64,000 bases of DNA. Origin: Rhodococcoides kroppenstedtii. Lineage in GTDB: Bacteria; Actinomycetota; Actinomycetes; Mycobacteriales; Mycobacteriaceae. A program made the position numbers and the translations under genes. The notes below the pieces were generated by a model. That model was given only the letters and a program-made list of their open reading frames with translations, ran no database searches and had not been told where the DNA came from. Each line of letters starts with the position of its first letter. The first letter of the stretch is position 1. Shown piece by piece: positions 15,740 to 24,583 of the stretch. The DNA is taken from positions 124,001 to 188,000 of the forward strand of contig NZ_FOJN01000002.1 in NCBI RefSeq assembly GCF_900111805.1, given 5' to 3'.

Positions 15740-17016
15740 ACGAACACTCGTCCGATCGGCGCAGCGTCACCGGCGCCGCCCGGGCACGCGACCGGCTGCA
15801 CGAGGCGACGGTCCTGCACGCGGATCTGGACTCGTTCTACGCCTCGGTGGAGCAGCGGGACGATCCGTCGCTGCGGGGTCGGCCGGTGATCGTCGGCGGC
15901 GGCGTGGTGCTCGCGGCGAGCTACGAGGCCAAGGCGTACGGAGTCAAGACCGCGATGGGGGGTCGGCAGGCCCGCGCCCTCTGCCCGCAGGCCGCCGTCG
16001 TGCCCCCGCGGATGCACGCCTATTCGCAGGCCAGCAAGGACGTCTTCGAGGTGTTCGAGAACGTCACCCCGCTGGTGGAGGGCATCTCCATCGACGAGGC
16101 GTTCCTCGACGTGACGGGGCTGGCGCGACTGTCCGGCTCGCCGGTCGACATCGCGGCCGATCTACGACGCACCGTTGCCGAGGACGTCGGGTTGCCGATC
16201 ACCGTCGGTGTGGCGCGGACGAAGTTCCTGGCCAAGATCGCCAGTGCCGTCGCCAAGCCGGACGGGTTGCTGGTGGTCGATCCGGGCCGCGAACTGGAGT
16301 TCCTGCATCCGCTGCCCGTGGAACGCATGTGGGGCGTCGGCAAGGTCACCGCCCGCAAGTTGCACGCGCAGGGGATTCGCACCATCGGTGAGCTCGCCGC
16401 CGAGCGGGAGGGCGCGCTGGCCGCGGTACTCGGGTCCGCCGCCGGTCGCCACCTCCACGCGTTGTCCAACGGGGTCGACAGTCGCCGGGTCACCACCGGC
16501 CGGAGTCGACGGTCGGTGGGCGCGCAGCACGCGCTGGGGCGGCGGCACAAGGACCCCGCGGAGATCGACGCCGCGCTCACCGCGTTGGTGGACCGGGTGA
16601 CCTACCGGATGCGTAAGGGGCACCGCGCGGGACGGACGGTGACCCTCCGGCTGCGTTTCGACGACTTCAGCCGCGCCACCCGGTCGACCACCCTCGGTCG
16701 CGCCACCGCCGACACGCACATCGTGCTCACGGCCGCGCGGTCCTTGCTCGAGGCGGCGATGTCCACCATCACCATGCAGGGGCTCACCCTGGTCGGCGTG
16801 GCCGTCTCCAACCTCGAGGACGGCTCGGCCCTGCAGTTGGAACTGCCCTACGACACGCCTCCCGACGAGCAGGAGCACAGCCACGAGCACGTCGACCGGG
16901 CGGCACTCGACGCCGCGCTCGACGGCGTGCACCGGCGGTTCGGCTCCGCCGCCGTCACCCGCGGCGTGCTCCTCGGACGCAGCGAGCTGCCGTCGGTGCC
17001 CCTGCTCGGGGACTGA
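15736..17016 (+). CDS. dinB: DinB, DNA polymerase IV
   Basis: A 426-residue active Y-family translesion polymerase. The catalytic motifs are intact: VLHADLDSFYASVEQRDDPS (about 28-47) and GISIDEAFLDVTGLARL (about 117). Template and fingers motifs AYGVKTAMGG and GVARTKFLAKIASAVAKPDG are present, followed by the HhH region (MWGVGKVTARKLHAQGIRTI) and the little-finger domain (SVGAQHALGRR, then RTVTLRLRFDDFSRATRS). ATG 15736 overlaps the imuB stop (ATGA), so dinB appears to be the third gene of the SOS operon. That would make this DinB damage-inducible, unlike the constitutive DinB proteins of mycobacteria; this consequence is inference. Confidence 0.93.
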   Translation: MNEHSSDRRSVTGAARARDRLHEATVLHADLDSFYASVEQRDDPSLRGRPVIVGGGVVLAASYEAKAYGVKTAMGGRQARALCPQAAVVPPRMHAYSQASKDVFEVFENVTPLVEGISIDEAFLDVTGLARLSGSPVDIAADLRRTVAEDVGLPITVGVARTKFLAKIASAVAKPDGLLVVDPGRELEFLHPLPVERMWGVGKVTARKLHAQGIRTIGELAAEREGALAAVLGSAAGRHLHALSNGVDSRRVTTGRSRRSVGAQHALGRRHKDPAEIDAALTALVDRVTYRMRKGHRAGRTVTLRLRFDDFSRATRSTTLGRATADTHIVLTAARSLLEAAMSTITMQGLTLVGVAVSNLEDGSALQLELPYDTPPDEQEHSHEHVDRAALDAALDGVHRRFGSAAVTRGVLLGRSELPSVPLLGD

Positions 17017-17049
17017 GACGACCGCCGGCCCCGGGTACAGTGGCGCTCG

Positions 17050-17826
17050 GTGAGTACCGACGACGCCCCGCGCGAGAACGTCCCGACCGGCAGCGGTCCG
17101 ACCCGTCCGCACGTGTACTACCGCGATTCCGGCGGCGAGGACGCTCGGGACTCGCCGGTGGTCCTCGTCCACGGCATGGGCGGGGACGGCGCCACGTGGA
17201 ACCGGTTCGCGCAGAGTCTGATCCGCCGGGGTCGGCGCGTGATCGTTCCCGACCTCCGCGGTCACGGCCGTAGTGGCCGCGCCGCGGACTACTCCTTCGC
17301 CGCCTTCGCGGACGATCTCGAGGACCTGCTGGACCGGCTGCGCCTGACACGCGTGGACCTGGTCGGGCACTCGCTCGGTGGACACGCGGCCACGCTCGTC
17401 GCGCAGCGCCGGGGCGACGCGGTGCGCAAGCTGGTGGTCGAGGAAGCTCCGCTGCCGCTGCGTCCCGGCGACCCGCCGCCGGTCATGGGCGCCGCGCCGT
17501 CGCCGCGGGAGCTGTTGCACGCGCTGTCGTCGATCGTGCGCCACCCGCGCGCGGTGCTGGCGTTCGATCGGTCGATGACGACGCCCGCGCTCACGCAGTT
17601 CCGAACGCCCGATCCGGCGTGGTGGTCGGCGTTGGCCTCCGTGACCGCGGACGTCCTCCTCGTGGTGGGCGGGCCCACCGGCATGGTCGACCGGGATCGG
17701 CTCGCGGCCGCGGTCGCCGGACTCGCGCGCAGCCGGGTGGTCGTGGTCGACAGCGGGCACAGTGTGCACCGAGATCGGTTCGAGGAGTTCAGGACTGCGG
17801 TGGAGCCGTTCCTCGCCGGGCTGTGA
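17050..17826 (+). CDS. Alpha/beta hydrolase
   Basis: A 258-residue single-domain hydrolase starting at GTG 17050, 33 bp after dinB. The oxyanion region is VVLVHGMGGDGATWNRFAQS (about 38-57), the nucleophile elbow is VGHSLGGHAATLV with Ser at about 115, and the catalytic His is in VDSGHSVHRDRFEEF near the C-terminus. The pattern DLRGHGRSGR is typical of the epoxide-hydrolase/carboxylesterase branch (MhpC-like). No signal peptide, so probably cytosolic. The substrate cannot be predicted. It may read through from the imu operon, but nothing links it functionally to DNA repair. Confidence 0.85.
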   Translation: MSTDDAPRENVPTGSGPTRPHVYYRDSGGEDARDSPVVLVHGMGGDGATWNRFAQSLIRRGRRVIVPDLRGHGRSGRAADYSFAAFADDLEDLLDRLRLTRVDLVGHSLGGHAATLVAQRRGDAVRKLVVEEAPLPLRPGDPPPVMGAAPSPRELLHALSSIVRHPRAVLAFDRSMTTPALTQFRTPDPAWWSALASVTADVLLVVGGPTGMVDRDRLAAAVAGLARSRVVVVDSGHSVHRDRFEEFRTAVEPFLAGL

Positions 17827-17887
17827 CCCGTCCAGATTCCGCATCGACCGGGCGTTCCTCGGCGGGCGCGCCGATACGGTCGGCGCC

Positions 17888-18454
17888 ATGTCGCTGCCTG
17901 CTCGGTCGACCGAGCCGTTCACCCCTACCGCTACCGATGCCCGACTGGCCGGACGGGCGGCCATGTACTGGGTCTCCGAGTACAGCCTCATCACCGTCAC
18001 CGGGGCGGGTGGCTCCGCGTACGTGCAACTGCAGGTGTGCCCGTCGGGTGCGCGCTACCGCTCGGTGATCGAGAACCTGAGCCCGCGAGCGGCGCGCGAC
18101 CTGAAGAAGGGCTACATCGCCAACTTTCATCACCCGGTGCTGTACGCGAAGGCGCTGCGGCTCGCCGCCGTGCGCCTGTCCGAACTGCTGCCCGTCTCCC
18201 CGACCACCCGCTCGGTGCTCCTCGCCGCACCCGCGGTCGCCGCCACGGCCGACATCGCGGAGAACGTGGTGAATCTCTGGATGCACGAGGACACCCGGCG
18301 GATCACCGACGCCACCGCCACGACGTCGAGCGTGTTGGCAGCGGTGAAGTGGACGGGCACCATCGGCCCACTGCTCTACCTCTCGCGCGGCTTCCTGCCC
18401 CTGTGGTTCGGGGCCGTTCGGGACCGAGTGCCAGGATGGTCGCGCACGCCCTGA
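17888..18454 (+). CDS. Unrecognised protein, possibly membrane-associated
   Basis: 188 residues from ATG 17888 (MSLPARSTEPFTPTATDARL). The conserved-looking core is AAMYWVSEYSLITVTGAGGS, then RYRSVIENLSPRAARDLKKG. Two moderately hydrophobic segments follow: SVLLAAPAVAATADIAENVV (about 115-134) and TIGPLLYLSRGFLPLWFGAV (about 160-179). I do not recognise the family; the gene is kept because of its strong G/C third-position bias and normal spacing between two recognisable genes. The frame is open upstream but lacks a better start. Confidence 0.55.
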   Translation: MSLPARSTEPFTPTATDARLAGRAAMYWVSEYSLITVTGAGGSAYVQLQVCPSGARYRSVIENLSPRAARDLKKGYIANFHHPVLYAKALRLAAVRLSELLPVSPTTRSVLLAAPAVAATADIAENVVNLWMHEDTRRITDATATTSSVLAAVKWTGTIGPLLYLSRGFLPLWFGAVRDRVPGWSRTP

Positions 18455-18482
18455 TACCCCAGCACTCACCGAGGAGTCGTCG

Positions 18483-18776
18483 ATGGCCGTCACCGCTCTG
18501 CTCGAAGTCCGCCTCGATCCCGATCGCCTTCCCGAGGCGCACCGCGTCCTCGCCGAGACGCTCGTCGCCACCCGCGGATTCGACGGCTGCCTGGACGTCA
18601 AGGTGACCGCGGACGTCGACGATCCCGCGCACGTCGTGGTCGTCGAGACGTGGGAGAGCCGCGAGCACGACGCCGCCTACCGTGCCTTCCGTGCGTCGCC
18701 CGAGGGGCGGAGCGAACTCGGAACCGTGCTGGTCGCCGCGCCGACGCTCACCGTGCTCGAGCACCTCGACATCTGA
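18483..18776 (+). CDS. Antibiotic-biosynthesis-monooxygenase (ABM) fold protein
   Basis: This 97-residue protein is one ABM ferredoxin-like domain: MAVTALLEVRLDPDRLPEAH, then LVATRGFDGCLDVKVTADVD, then HVVVVETWESREHDAAYRAF. Proteins of this size are dimeric and range from quinol monooxygenases to haem-degrading enzymes or non-enzymatic proteins; the IsdG-type catalytic Asn-Trp-His set is not evident here. A GAGGAG-type ribosome binding site precedes ATG 18483. The stop lies directly beside the stop of the convergent sigma-factor gene, so there is no spacer. Confidence 0.75.
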   Translation: MAVTALLEVRLDPDRLPEAHRVLAETLVATRGFDGCLDVKVTADVDDPAHVVVVETWESREHDAAYRAFRASPEGRSELGTVLVAAPTLTVLEHLDI

Positions 18777-19691
18777 TCACTCCGCCGGGTTCGCCCGCAC
18801 GGATCGCAGTTTCTCGGGGGTCCGGATCAGGTCGATGCGCACCACCCGGCCGGTCGTGTCCGCGACGATCGTCATGACGCCGAGCACCGTCTCGTCGTCG
18901 ACGACGACCAGTCCGGTCGAGCCGTTGATGCGACGCGGGTCGACGCGGAGACCCCGGCCGATCTTCGCGGCGATCCCGAGCAGGAACCGGGCGACGTGGT
19001 CCGCCCCGACCACCGGACGACGCGCCGCGGAGACCAGGCCGCCGCCGTCGCTGACCAGCTGGACGTCGGGGTCGAGCACCGCGATCAGCGACGCCAGATC
19101 ACCGGTGCCGGCGGCGTGCACGAACGCGTCGACGGCGCGGCGATGGTCGCGGGGATCGACGTCGATCCGCGGTGCGCGCGCCGCGACGTGCCGGCGCGCC
19201 CGCGACGCGAGCTGCCGAACCGCCGCCGGCGTCCGCCCGAGCGTCATGGCGACCTCGTCGAACGGGACGGCGAACAGATCGTGCAGAACCCAGGCCGTGC
19301 GCTCGGCCGGGGTCAAGGCCTCCAGGGCGACCAGCAGGGCGTAGGACACCGTGTCGTCCAGCGTGACGCGGTCCGCCGGCTCGTCGACGGCGTACGCGCG
19401 GATCGGGTCGCCCACGTGCGGCTCCGGCAACCACGGTCCGACGTAGGACTCCCGACGCACCCGGGCGGACCGCAGTGCGTCCAGAGCGGCGCGGGCGACG
19501 ACCACCGTCGTCCACGCGTCGACGTCCTCGATCGGCCGGTCGCGATGTGCCGCGTCGAGTCGGAACCAACAGTCCGACACGACGTCCTCCGCGTCGGCCA
19601 GGGTGCCCGGGACGGCGTAGGCGACGCGCACCAACCGCGGCCGGGCGCGCAGGAACGCCTCGGCCAGGTCGGTGGACGCGGATCCGGTCAC
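18777..19691 (-). CDS. ECF41-type RNA polymerase sigma factor with SnoaL-like C-terminus
   Basis: A 304-residue SigJ-like sigma factor from GTG 19691. Sigma region 2 is AEAFLRARPRLVRVAYAVPG, then DAEDVVSDCWFRLDA and DAWTTVVVARAALDAL. Region 4 is LEALTPAERTAWVLHDLFAV, then DEVAMTLGRTPAAVRQLASR. The C-terminal 110 residues form an NTF2/SnoaL-like domain (FVHAAGTGDLASLIAVLDPD, then VQLVSDGGG), which in ECF41 factors modulates activity in place of an anti-sigma factor. The start overlaps the stop of the upstream oxidoreductase gene (GTGA). ECF41 genes are known to pair with oxidoreductase, epimerase or decarboxylase genes, and the neighbour fits that pattern. Confidence 0.9.
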   Translation of the reverse strand: MTGSASTDLAEAFLRARPRLVRVAYAVPGTLADAEDVVSDCWFRLDAAHRDRPIEDVDAWTTVVVARAALDALRSARVRRESYVGPWLPEPHVGDPIRAYAVDEPADRVTLDDTVSYALLVALEALTPAERTAWVLHDLFAVPFDEVAMTLGRTPAAVRQLASRARRHVAARAPRIDVDPRDHRRAVDAFVHAAGTGDLASLIAVLDPDVQLVSDGGGLVSAARRPVVGADHVARFLLGIAAKIGRGLRVDPRRINGSTGLVVVDDETVLGVMTIVADTTGRVVRIDLIRTPEKLRSVRANPAE

Positions 19692-20431
19692 GCGGTCTCG
19701 GCGAGCCAGGATGCGAAATCCTGCTCGCCGCGGCGGACGTCGCCGGTCGGCAGCAGGGCGCCCGAGGCCATGCCGCGACCGGCGGACCCGGGCAGGCGCA
19801 CGGGCAGGACCAAGCGGTGCGATCCTCGGGCGCGCAGCACCCGCCGGGCCAGATCCACCTGCGATTCCGGTGCGGGACCGGCGATCTCGACGACGGCCCG
19901 CCGCGGCCCGGCCGCGGCCACCTCGACGAGGAACGCCGCGACCTCGTCGACGGCGATCGGCTGACTCCGCATCACCGGGACCACGGCGATCGGGCCCCGC
20001 GTCATGGCCAGGGTCTGGTCGGTGAACTCGTGGAACTGCGTCGCGCGGACGACGGTCCACGGCACGTCGGACTCGCGGATCAGCTTCTCCTGCAGCCGTT
20101 TTCCGGCGTAGTACCCGGTGTCGACGCGGTCCGATCCGACGATGGACAACGCCACGTGATGCCCCACCCCGAGTCGGGATTCCGCGTCCAGCAGCGTGCG
20201 CGTGACGGCACCGAAGAACCGTTCCGACGCCGGCCGGGACAGGGTGGTGACGTTGCTCGCGTCGATCACCGCCGCGACGCCGGTGAGGGCGTCGTCGAGC
20301 GCTCCCGAGGGGGCTCTCAGATCGATCCCGGCGGACCGGGACAGCACCACGGCCTCGTGTCCCGCGTCCCGGACGTGGTCCACGACCCGTCGTCCCGTCG
20401 TTCCCGTTCCACCTGCCACTGCGATTCTCAC
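19688..20431 (-). CDS. NAD(P)-binding NmrA/SDR-type oxidoreductase
   Basis: 247 residues from GTG 20431 (VRIAVAGGTGTTGRRVVDHV), chosen because GAGAGGAAC lies about 10 bp upstream; an ATG at 20461 would add ten residues. The N-terminal GGTGTTG is the atypical-SDR dinucleotide-binding loop. Further motifs are DLRAPSGALDDALTGVAAVI, ALSIVGSDRV, YYAGKRLQEKLIRES (the YxxxK pair) and WTVVRATQFHEFTDQ, typical of NmrA-like or nucleoside-sugar-epimerase-like proteins. It is the first gene of a two-gene operon with the ECF41 sigma factor and is its probable regulatory target. Confidence 0.85.
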   Translation of the reverse strand: MRIAVAGGTGTTGRRVVDHVRDAGHEAVVLSRSAGIDLRAPSGALDDALTGVAAVIDASNVTTLSRPASERFFGAVTRTLLDAESRLGVGHHVALSIVGSDRVDTGYYAGKRLQEKLIRESDVPWTVVRATQFHEFTDQTLAMTRGPIAVVPVMRSQPIAVDEVAAFLVEVAAAGPRRAVVEIAGPAPESQVDLARRVLRARGSHRLVLPVRLPGSAGRGMASGALLPTGDVRRGEQDFASWLAETA

Positions 20432-20506
20432 GATGGTCGTTCCTCTCCGATGTGCCGACATATCAGAGACGAGATGCGGCGTCGGTTCGTGACATCGAGA
20501 AGAAAT

Positions 20507-22621
20507 CTAGTGCCCGATCCCGACCTTCGCGTGCACCCGCTTCATCCACGCCGGGGCCCACCAGTTGGCCTCGCCCATGAGCTTGACCAGGGACGGCACG
20601 AGCAACATGCGGATGATCGTCGCGTCGATGATCAGCGCGATGATCATGCCCACCCCGACGAACCGCATGATCGACAGACCGGAGATCGCGAAGGCGCCGG
20701 TGACGAGGATGAGGATCAGGGCCGCGGCCGTGACGATGCGTCCGGTGCGCTGCGCTCCGACCAGCACGGCCTCCTCCGTGGTGGCGCCGGACGTACGGGC
20801 CTCGACCATGCGCGACATGAGGAACACCTCGTAGTCGGTGGACAGTCCGAAGACGACGGCGAGGATGAGCACCACGAACGTCGCCTCGAGTGGGGCCGGG
20901 GTCACGCCGAGCAGGGACGCGCCGTTGCCTTCCTGGAAGATGAACGTCAGCGCGCCGAACGTCGCGGCCATGCTCAGGGCCGCCATGGCCACCGCCTTCA
21001 CCGGCAGCACCACCGAGCCGAACGCGAGGAAGAGCAGTACCAGCGTCGAGCCCACCATGATGGCGAGCATCACCGGCAGCCAGTTCAGGATCGCGGTGTT
21101 GCCGTCGAGCACCAGCGCGGCCGCGCCGCCCACCGTGAGCGTGGTGCCGGCCGGCTGCGGGATGGCCCGGATCTCCTTGACCACCTCCTGCTGTTCGGTG
21201 GAATCGACGCCGGACGAGAAGGTCGCGTCGATGACCACGAAGTTGCCGCTCGCCGTGCCGAACTGGACGTTCTCGATGCCCTCGAGGCCGCGGGTGGCGG
21301 TGATCACCGAGTTGATCGCGGGCCCGTCGGGGCGCGCGGTGTCGCCGGTCAACACCAGGGTGGCGCTGTCGCCGGTGCTGCGGAAGTCCTCGGTGAGCGT
21401 CTCGTAGGCGACGCGCGCCGGATCGTTCGGCGGGAGCGCGGTGTAGGAGACCTCGCCGAGCGTCGTCTTCAGAAGCGGACTCGCCACGATCAGCAGGCCG
21501 CCGGTGATGACGGCGGCGACGATCACCGGTCGGCGCATGACGCGGGTGACGATGCCGCCCCACAACCGGTGCGCGCGTTCCTCGCCACGATCGGACGCGG
21601 TACGGGACCACGTGATGGCGTTGATGCGTGGTCCGAGGATGGCGAGGACGGCGGGCACCGCGGTGAGGGACAGGATTGCGGCGCAGCCGACGGCGGCCAT
21701 GGCGCCGTAGCCGAGCGACCGGATGATCGCTTGCGGGAACACCAGCATTCCGGCGAACGCACAAATGAGCAGCAGGCCCGAGAACGCGATGGTGCGTCCG
21801 GCGGTGAGGACCGTGCGCCTCGCGGCCTCGTGACCGTCGCTGCCCTTGCGTAGCTCCTCCCGGAACCGGCTGACGACGAACAGCCCGTAGTCGATGGCGA
21901 GGCCGAGTCCCAGCAGCGACGCGACGTTGATGGCGAACGACGAGATGTCGGTGAACTCGGTGAACACCCGCAGCACGGTCAGCGCGCCGGCCACCGCGAG
22001 GGCGCCCACGGCGACCGGCACCGCGGCGGCCACCACGCCGCCGAAGATGAAGACCAGCAGGATCAGGGTGACCGGGATGGCGATGATCTCGGCACGGACC
22101 AGGTCCTGCTGCAGTTGGGTGTTGAAGGAGATGCCGGCGACGGACGCCCCGGCGAACTGCGTCTCGATGCCCTGCGCCTCGAGCTTCGGCAGCAGGTCGG
22201 CGAACGATGCGAGCGTCACCCCCGTGCTGCCACCCAGCGAGACGGTGGCGAGGCCCTTGGTGCCGTCGGTCGATTCGAGGAATTCCTTCTGCGCCGCGGG
22301 CGCGGTCCAGTAGGACGTGACGTTCTCCGGCTGCACCTCCGCCTCGAACGCGTCGAGAACCCCGGTGACCTCGGGACCGATGTCGTCGAGCGTGCGGCCA
22401 TCGGGGGCGGTGTAGATCGCGATGATGTCCGGGGCTGCCGTTCCCAGGCCCTGGATCTGGCGCGCCACCGCGACCGCTTCGCTGCCCGGATCCTCGTAAC
22501 CACCCTGGCTGAGTTTGCCGAACACCCCGAGGCCCCAGGTGGCGCCGGTCAGCACGATCAGGACGGCGGCGATCAGGACCCACCACGGCCGGGACACGAC
22601 GAACGATGCCCAACGTGTCAC
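20507..22621 (-). CDS. MMPL-family RND transporter
   Basis: A 704-residue membrane protein starting at GTG 22621 behind GAGGGAGAA. The layout is classical MMPL: N-terminal helix (WWVLIAAVLIVLTGATWGLG), a periplasmic domain, a block of helices (IIAIPVTLILLVFIFGGVVA, GLGLAIDYGLFVVSRFREEL, IIRSLGYGAMAAVGCAAILS), a second periplasmic domain and a second helical block (VFGLSTDYEVFLMSRMVEAR, IIRMLLVPSLVKLMGEANWW). The GLxxDYxxF/V motifs carry the proton-relay Asp-Tyr pairs. Members export lipids or hydrophobic compounds in mycolic-acid bacteria; at this size it is closer to the drug or fatty-acid exporters (YdfJ-like) than to MmpL3. No MmpS partner is seen. Confidence 0.92.
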   Translation of the reverse strand: MTRWASFVVSRPWWVLIAAVLIVLTGATWGLGVFGKLSQGGYEDPGSEAVAVARQIQGLGTAAPDIIAIYTAPDGRTLDDIGPEVTGVLDAFEAEVQPENVTSYWTAPAAQKEFLESTDGTKGLATVSLGGSTGVTLASFADLLPKLEAQGIETQFAGASVAGISFNTQLQQDLVRAEIIAIPVTLILLVFIFGGVVAAAVPVAVGALAVAGALTVLRVFTEFTDISSFAINVASLLGLGLAIDYGLFVVSRFREELRKGSDGHEAARRTVLTAGRTIAFSGLLLICAFAGMLVFPQAIIRSLGYGAMAAVGCAAILSLTAVPAVLAILGPRINAITWSRTASDRGEERAHRLWGGIVTRVMRRPVIVAAVITGGLLIVASPLLKTTLGEVSYTALPPNDPARVAYETLTEDFRSTGDSATLVLTGDTARPDGPAINSVITATRGLEGIENVQFGTASGNFVVIDATFSSGVDSTEQQEVVKEIRAIPQPAGTTLTVGGAAALVLDGNTAILNWLPVMLAIMVGSTLVLLFLAFGSVVLPVKAVAMAALSMAATFGALTFIFQEGNGASLLGVTPAPLEATFVVLILAVVFGLSTDYEVFLMSRMVEARTSGATTEEAVLVGAQRTGRIVTAAALILILVTGAFAISGLSIMRFVGVGMIIALIIDATIIRMLLVPSLVKLMGEANWWAPAWMKRVHAKVGIGH

Positions 22622-22718
22622 AGCAGTTCTCCCTCTCGAGGTGGTACGTCGACTGACCCCCGACGTGACTGTAGTGAACGGACTCGAGGGAACTCTGTGA
22701 CGTGTTCGGACCGGACGG

Positions 22719-23528
22719 TCAGTCGGGAGTGTCGACCAGCTCGGAAGTGTCGACGGTCACCGCGGTGGGCGGGCGCAGTGCGGTGACCGTGGCCCACCCG
22801 TGCGCGACGAGACTCGCGTCGCTGTCGTCGTCGTTCTCGGTGTGGATCTCGTCGAACCGCACGGTGACGAACTCGTCGTCGCGATCGCCGATCTCGGCCT
22901 GCACCGCGCCGAAGGTCGCGAGCCGGGCGGAGCGCATGCCGAGCAGTTCCGCCGGCGATACCGCGGGCACGTTGACGTTGACGACGTGGCTCGGGTCGAG
23001 ATGGTCGAGGAACCAGCGCAGAGCGCGGGCGGCGACGTCGGCTGCGGTGTCCCAGGATCGGCCGGACGCGTCCGTGCCGACCCGAGGGTCGTCCCGGGGG
23101 TCGGCCTGCGCACGGCCCGGCGACCCGGCCAGCGAGACCGCGAGACCGGGGATGCCGTGGGTGACGGCGGTCAGCGCCGCGCCCACGGTGCCGGAGTGCA
23201 GGACCGCCGACCCGGTGTTGGGACCGTGATTGATACCGGAAAGCACGACATCGGGCCGCGGACCGAACGCGCCGCGCGAGGCGACGAAGGCGATGAGGGC
23301 GGGGGAGGCGTGCACCGCGAACGCGTCGACGTCCAGATCGTCGACGGCGGTGCGCGTGCTGCGGAGCCGGCCGCCGTCCTCGAGGCCGGACAGGGCGGCG
23401 GACGCGCCGCTGCGTTCCTCGTGCGGTGCGGCGACGACGACGTCGAGTCCGGCGGCGAGAGCCACCCGCGTCAGGACGGCGATCCCGCGGCTCGACACGC
23501 CGTCGTCGTTGGTGATCAGGGCACGCAC
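22719..23528 (-). CDS. surE: SurE, 5'/3'-nucleotidase
   Basis: A 269-residue metal-dependent phosphatase that removes phosphate from nucleoside monophosphates. The start VRALITNDDGVSSRGIAVLT at GTG 23528 has the NDD metal motif at residues 7-9, and GGGAGGT lies close upstream. The second family signature is PDVVLSGINHGPNTGSAVLH (about 102-121). Also present are APHEERSGASAALSG and VVNVNVPAVSP. It follows the PfkB-family kinase gene by 31 bp on the same strand, so the two are probably one operon. The frame is open further upstream, but that part would encode an Arg/Asp-rich tail unlike any SurE. Confidence 0.92.
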   Translation of the reverse strand: MRALITNDDGVSSRGIAVLTRVALAAGLDVVVAAPHEERSGASAALSGLEDGGRLRSTRTAVDDLDVDAFAVHASPALIAFVASRGAFGPRPDVVLSGINHGPNTGSAVLHSGTVGAALTAVTHGIPGLAVSLAGSPGRAQADPRDDPRVGTDASGRSWDTAADVAARALRWFLDHLDPSHVVNVNVPAVSPAELLGMRSARLATFGAVQAEIGDRDDEFVTVRFDEIHTENDDDSDASLVAHGWATVTALRPPTAVTVDTSELVDTPD

Positions 23529-23559
23529 GGTGACCTCCCGGTCGGCTCGTCGGTTCTCC

Positions 23560-24501
23560 TCACGGTCGGAACGGTCGCACCTCGACCGATCGCGCGACCG
23601 TGTCGACCAGTCCACGCTGTCCTGTACCCAGTCCGCGCCGCGTCACGTTCGCGGTTCCGGCGGCGCCGCCGAGCCGCAGTGCCTCCTCCATCGAGGCGCC
23701 GTGCGCCAGGCCGGTGGCGATGCCCGCGCTCATGGAATCGCCGGCGCCGTGGTGGTCCGTCTGCTCCAGCGGCGGGGTGATCACCTCGAACACCGTGCCG
23801 TCGACGAGGGCGAGGGCCGGTTCGGCGGCACGCGAGAGGACGACGGTCTCCGCGCCCTCCTCGTGCAGGGACCGCATGGCCGCGACGAGATCGTCGGGGT
23901 CCTCGGAGTCGGCCCGGCCGTCCTCGATCAGATCCTCGTGGCTCATCTTCAGCACGGTGAGACCGCCGGCGAGGGCGGCGGTGGCGGTGTCCCCGGAGAG
24001 GTCGGCGACCACCGGTGTGCCGAGCGAGCGGAGGTCGCTGCAGAGGCGTCGGTAGAAGTCGGGCGGGACGACCCGGTCGGTGTGTGGGCCGCCGAGGACG
24101 GCGATGTCGGCACCGGCGCCGCATTCGAGGGCGAGGCCGAAGAGGTCGTCGAGCGCGTGCCGAGCGAGCGGCGGCGGGTCGATGGTCGCGACCTCCGTAC
24201 GCTCCCCGTCGCGGCGATCGTGCACGTAGGAGCCGGATTCGGTGCCGAGGTCGACGGCGCGGACCGTGATGTTCTCCCGCGCGATCAGGTCACGCAGCAC
24301 GCCGCCGCTCTCGCCGCCGAAGGCGCCGGTGAGGGTGACGTCGAGACCGAGGTTGGCGGCCATGCGAGCGATCCAATGGCCCTGACCGCCGGCGTGGACG
24401 TGCAGTTCGGTGTTGCCCCCCGGCGCGGTGTCGAGGGTGATCGTCAACAGGGGCGACGGTGCGAACACCATTGCCGTCGGGGTCTTCGGGGTGGTGGCCA
24501 T
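23560..24501 (-). CDS. PfkB-family sugar kinase (1-phosphofructokinase-like)
   Basis: 313 residues from ATG 24501 (MATTPKTPTAMVFAPSPLLT). N-terminal substrate side: DTAPGGNTELHVHAGGQGHW, in which the usual GGK/GGx(N) motif of PfkB enzymes is modified to GGQGHW. The C-terminal signature with catalytic Asp is HHGAGDSMSAGIATGLAHGA (about 250-269). Nucleotide-side motifs VVLSRAAEPALALVDG and LGGPHTDRVVPPDFYRRL fit the 1-phosphofructokinase/tagatose-6-phosphate kinase branch. The substrate is not predictable. The gene diverges from dnaE2, with the SOS box of dnaE2 lying 83 bp from its start. Confidence 0.85.
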   Translation of the reverse strand: MATTPKTPTAMVFAPSPLLTITLDTAPGGNTELHVHAGGQGHWIARMAANLGLDVTLTGAFGGESGGVLRDLIARENITVRAVDLGTESGSYVHDRRDGERTEVATIDPPPLARHALDDLFGLALECGAGADIAVLGGPHTDRVVPPDFYRRLCSDLRSLGTPVVADLSGDTATAALAGGLTVLKMSHEDLIEDGRADSEDPDDLVAAMRSLHEEGAETVVLSRAAEPALALVDGTVFEVITPPLEQTDHHGAGDSMSAGIATGLAHGASMEEALRLGGAAGTANVTRRGLGTGQRGLVDTVARSVEVRPFRP

Positions 24502-24583
24502 CGTGTCTCTGTGCCCGTTTCGTCCTGTTGCGAAACAGGGTTTGCGACGTGTCGGTGGGCCGTGCTGCAATGGTGTCCTCGAT

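Noticed and set aside
16162..18000. Long minus-strand ORF opposite dinB and the hydrolase
   Set aside because: The plus-strand genes have complete catalytic motifs; the opposite frame is a shadow.
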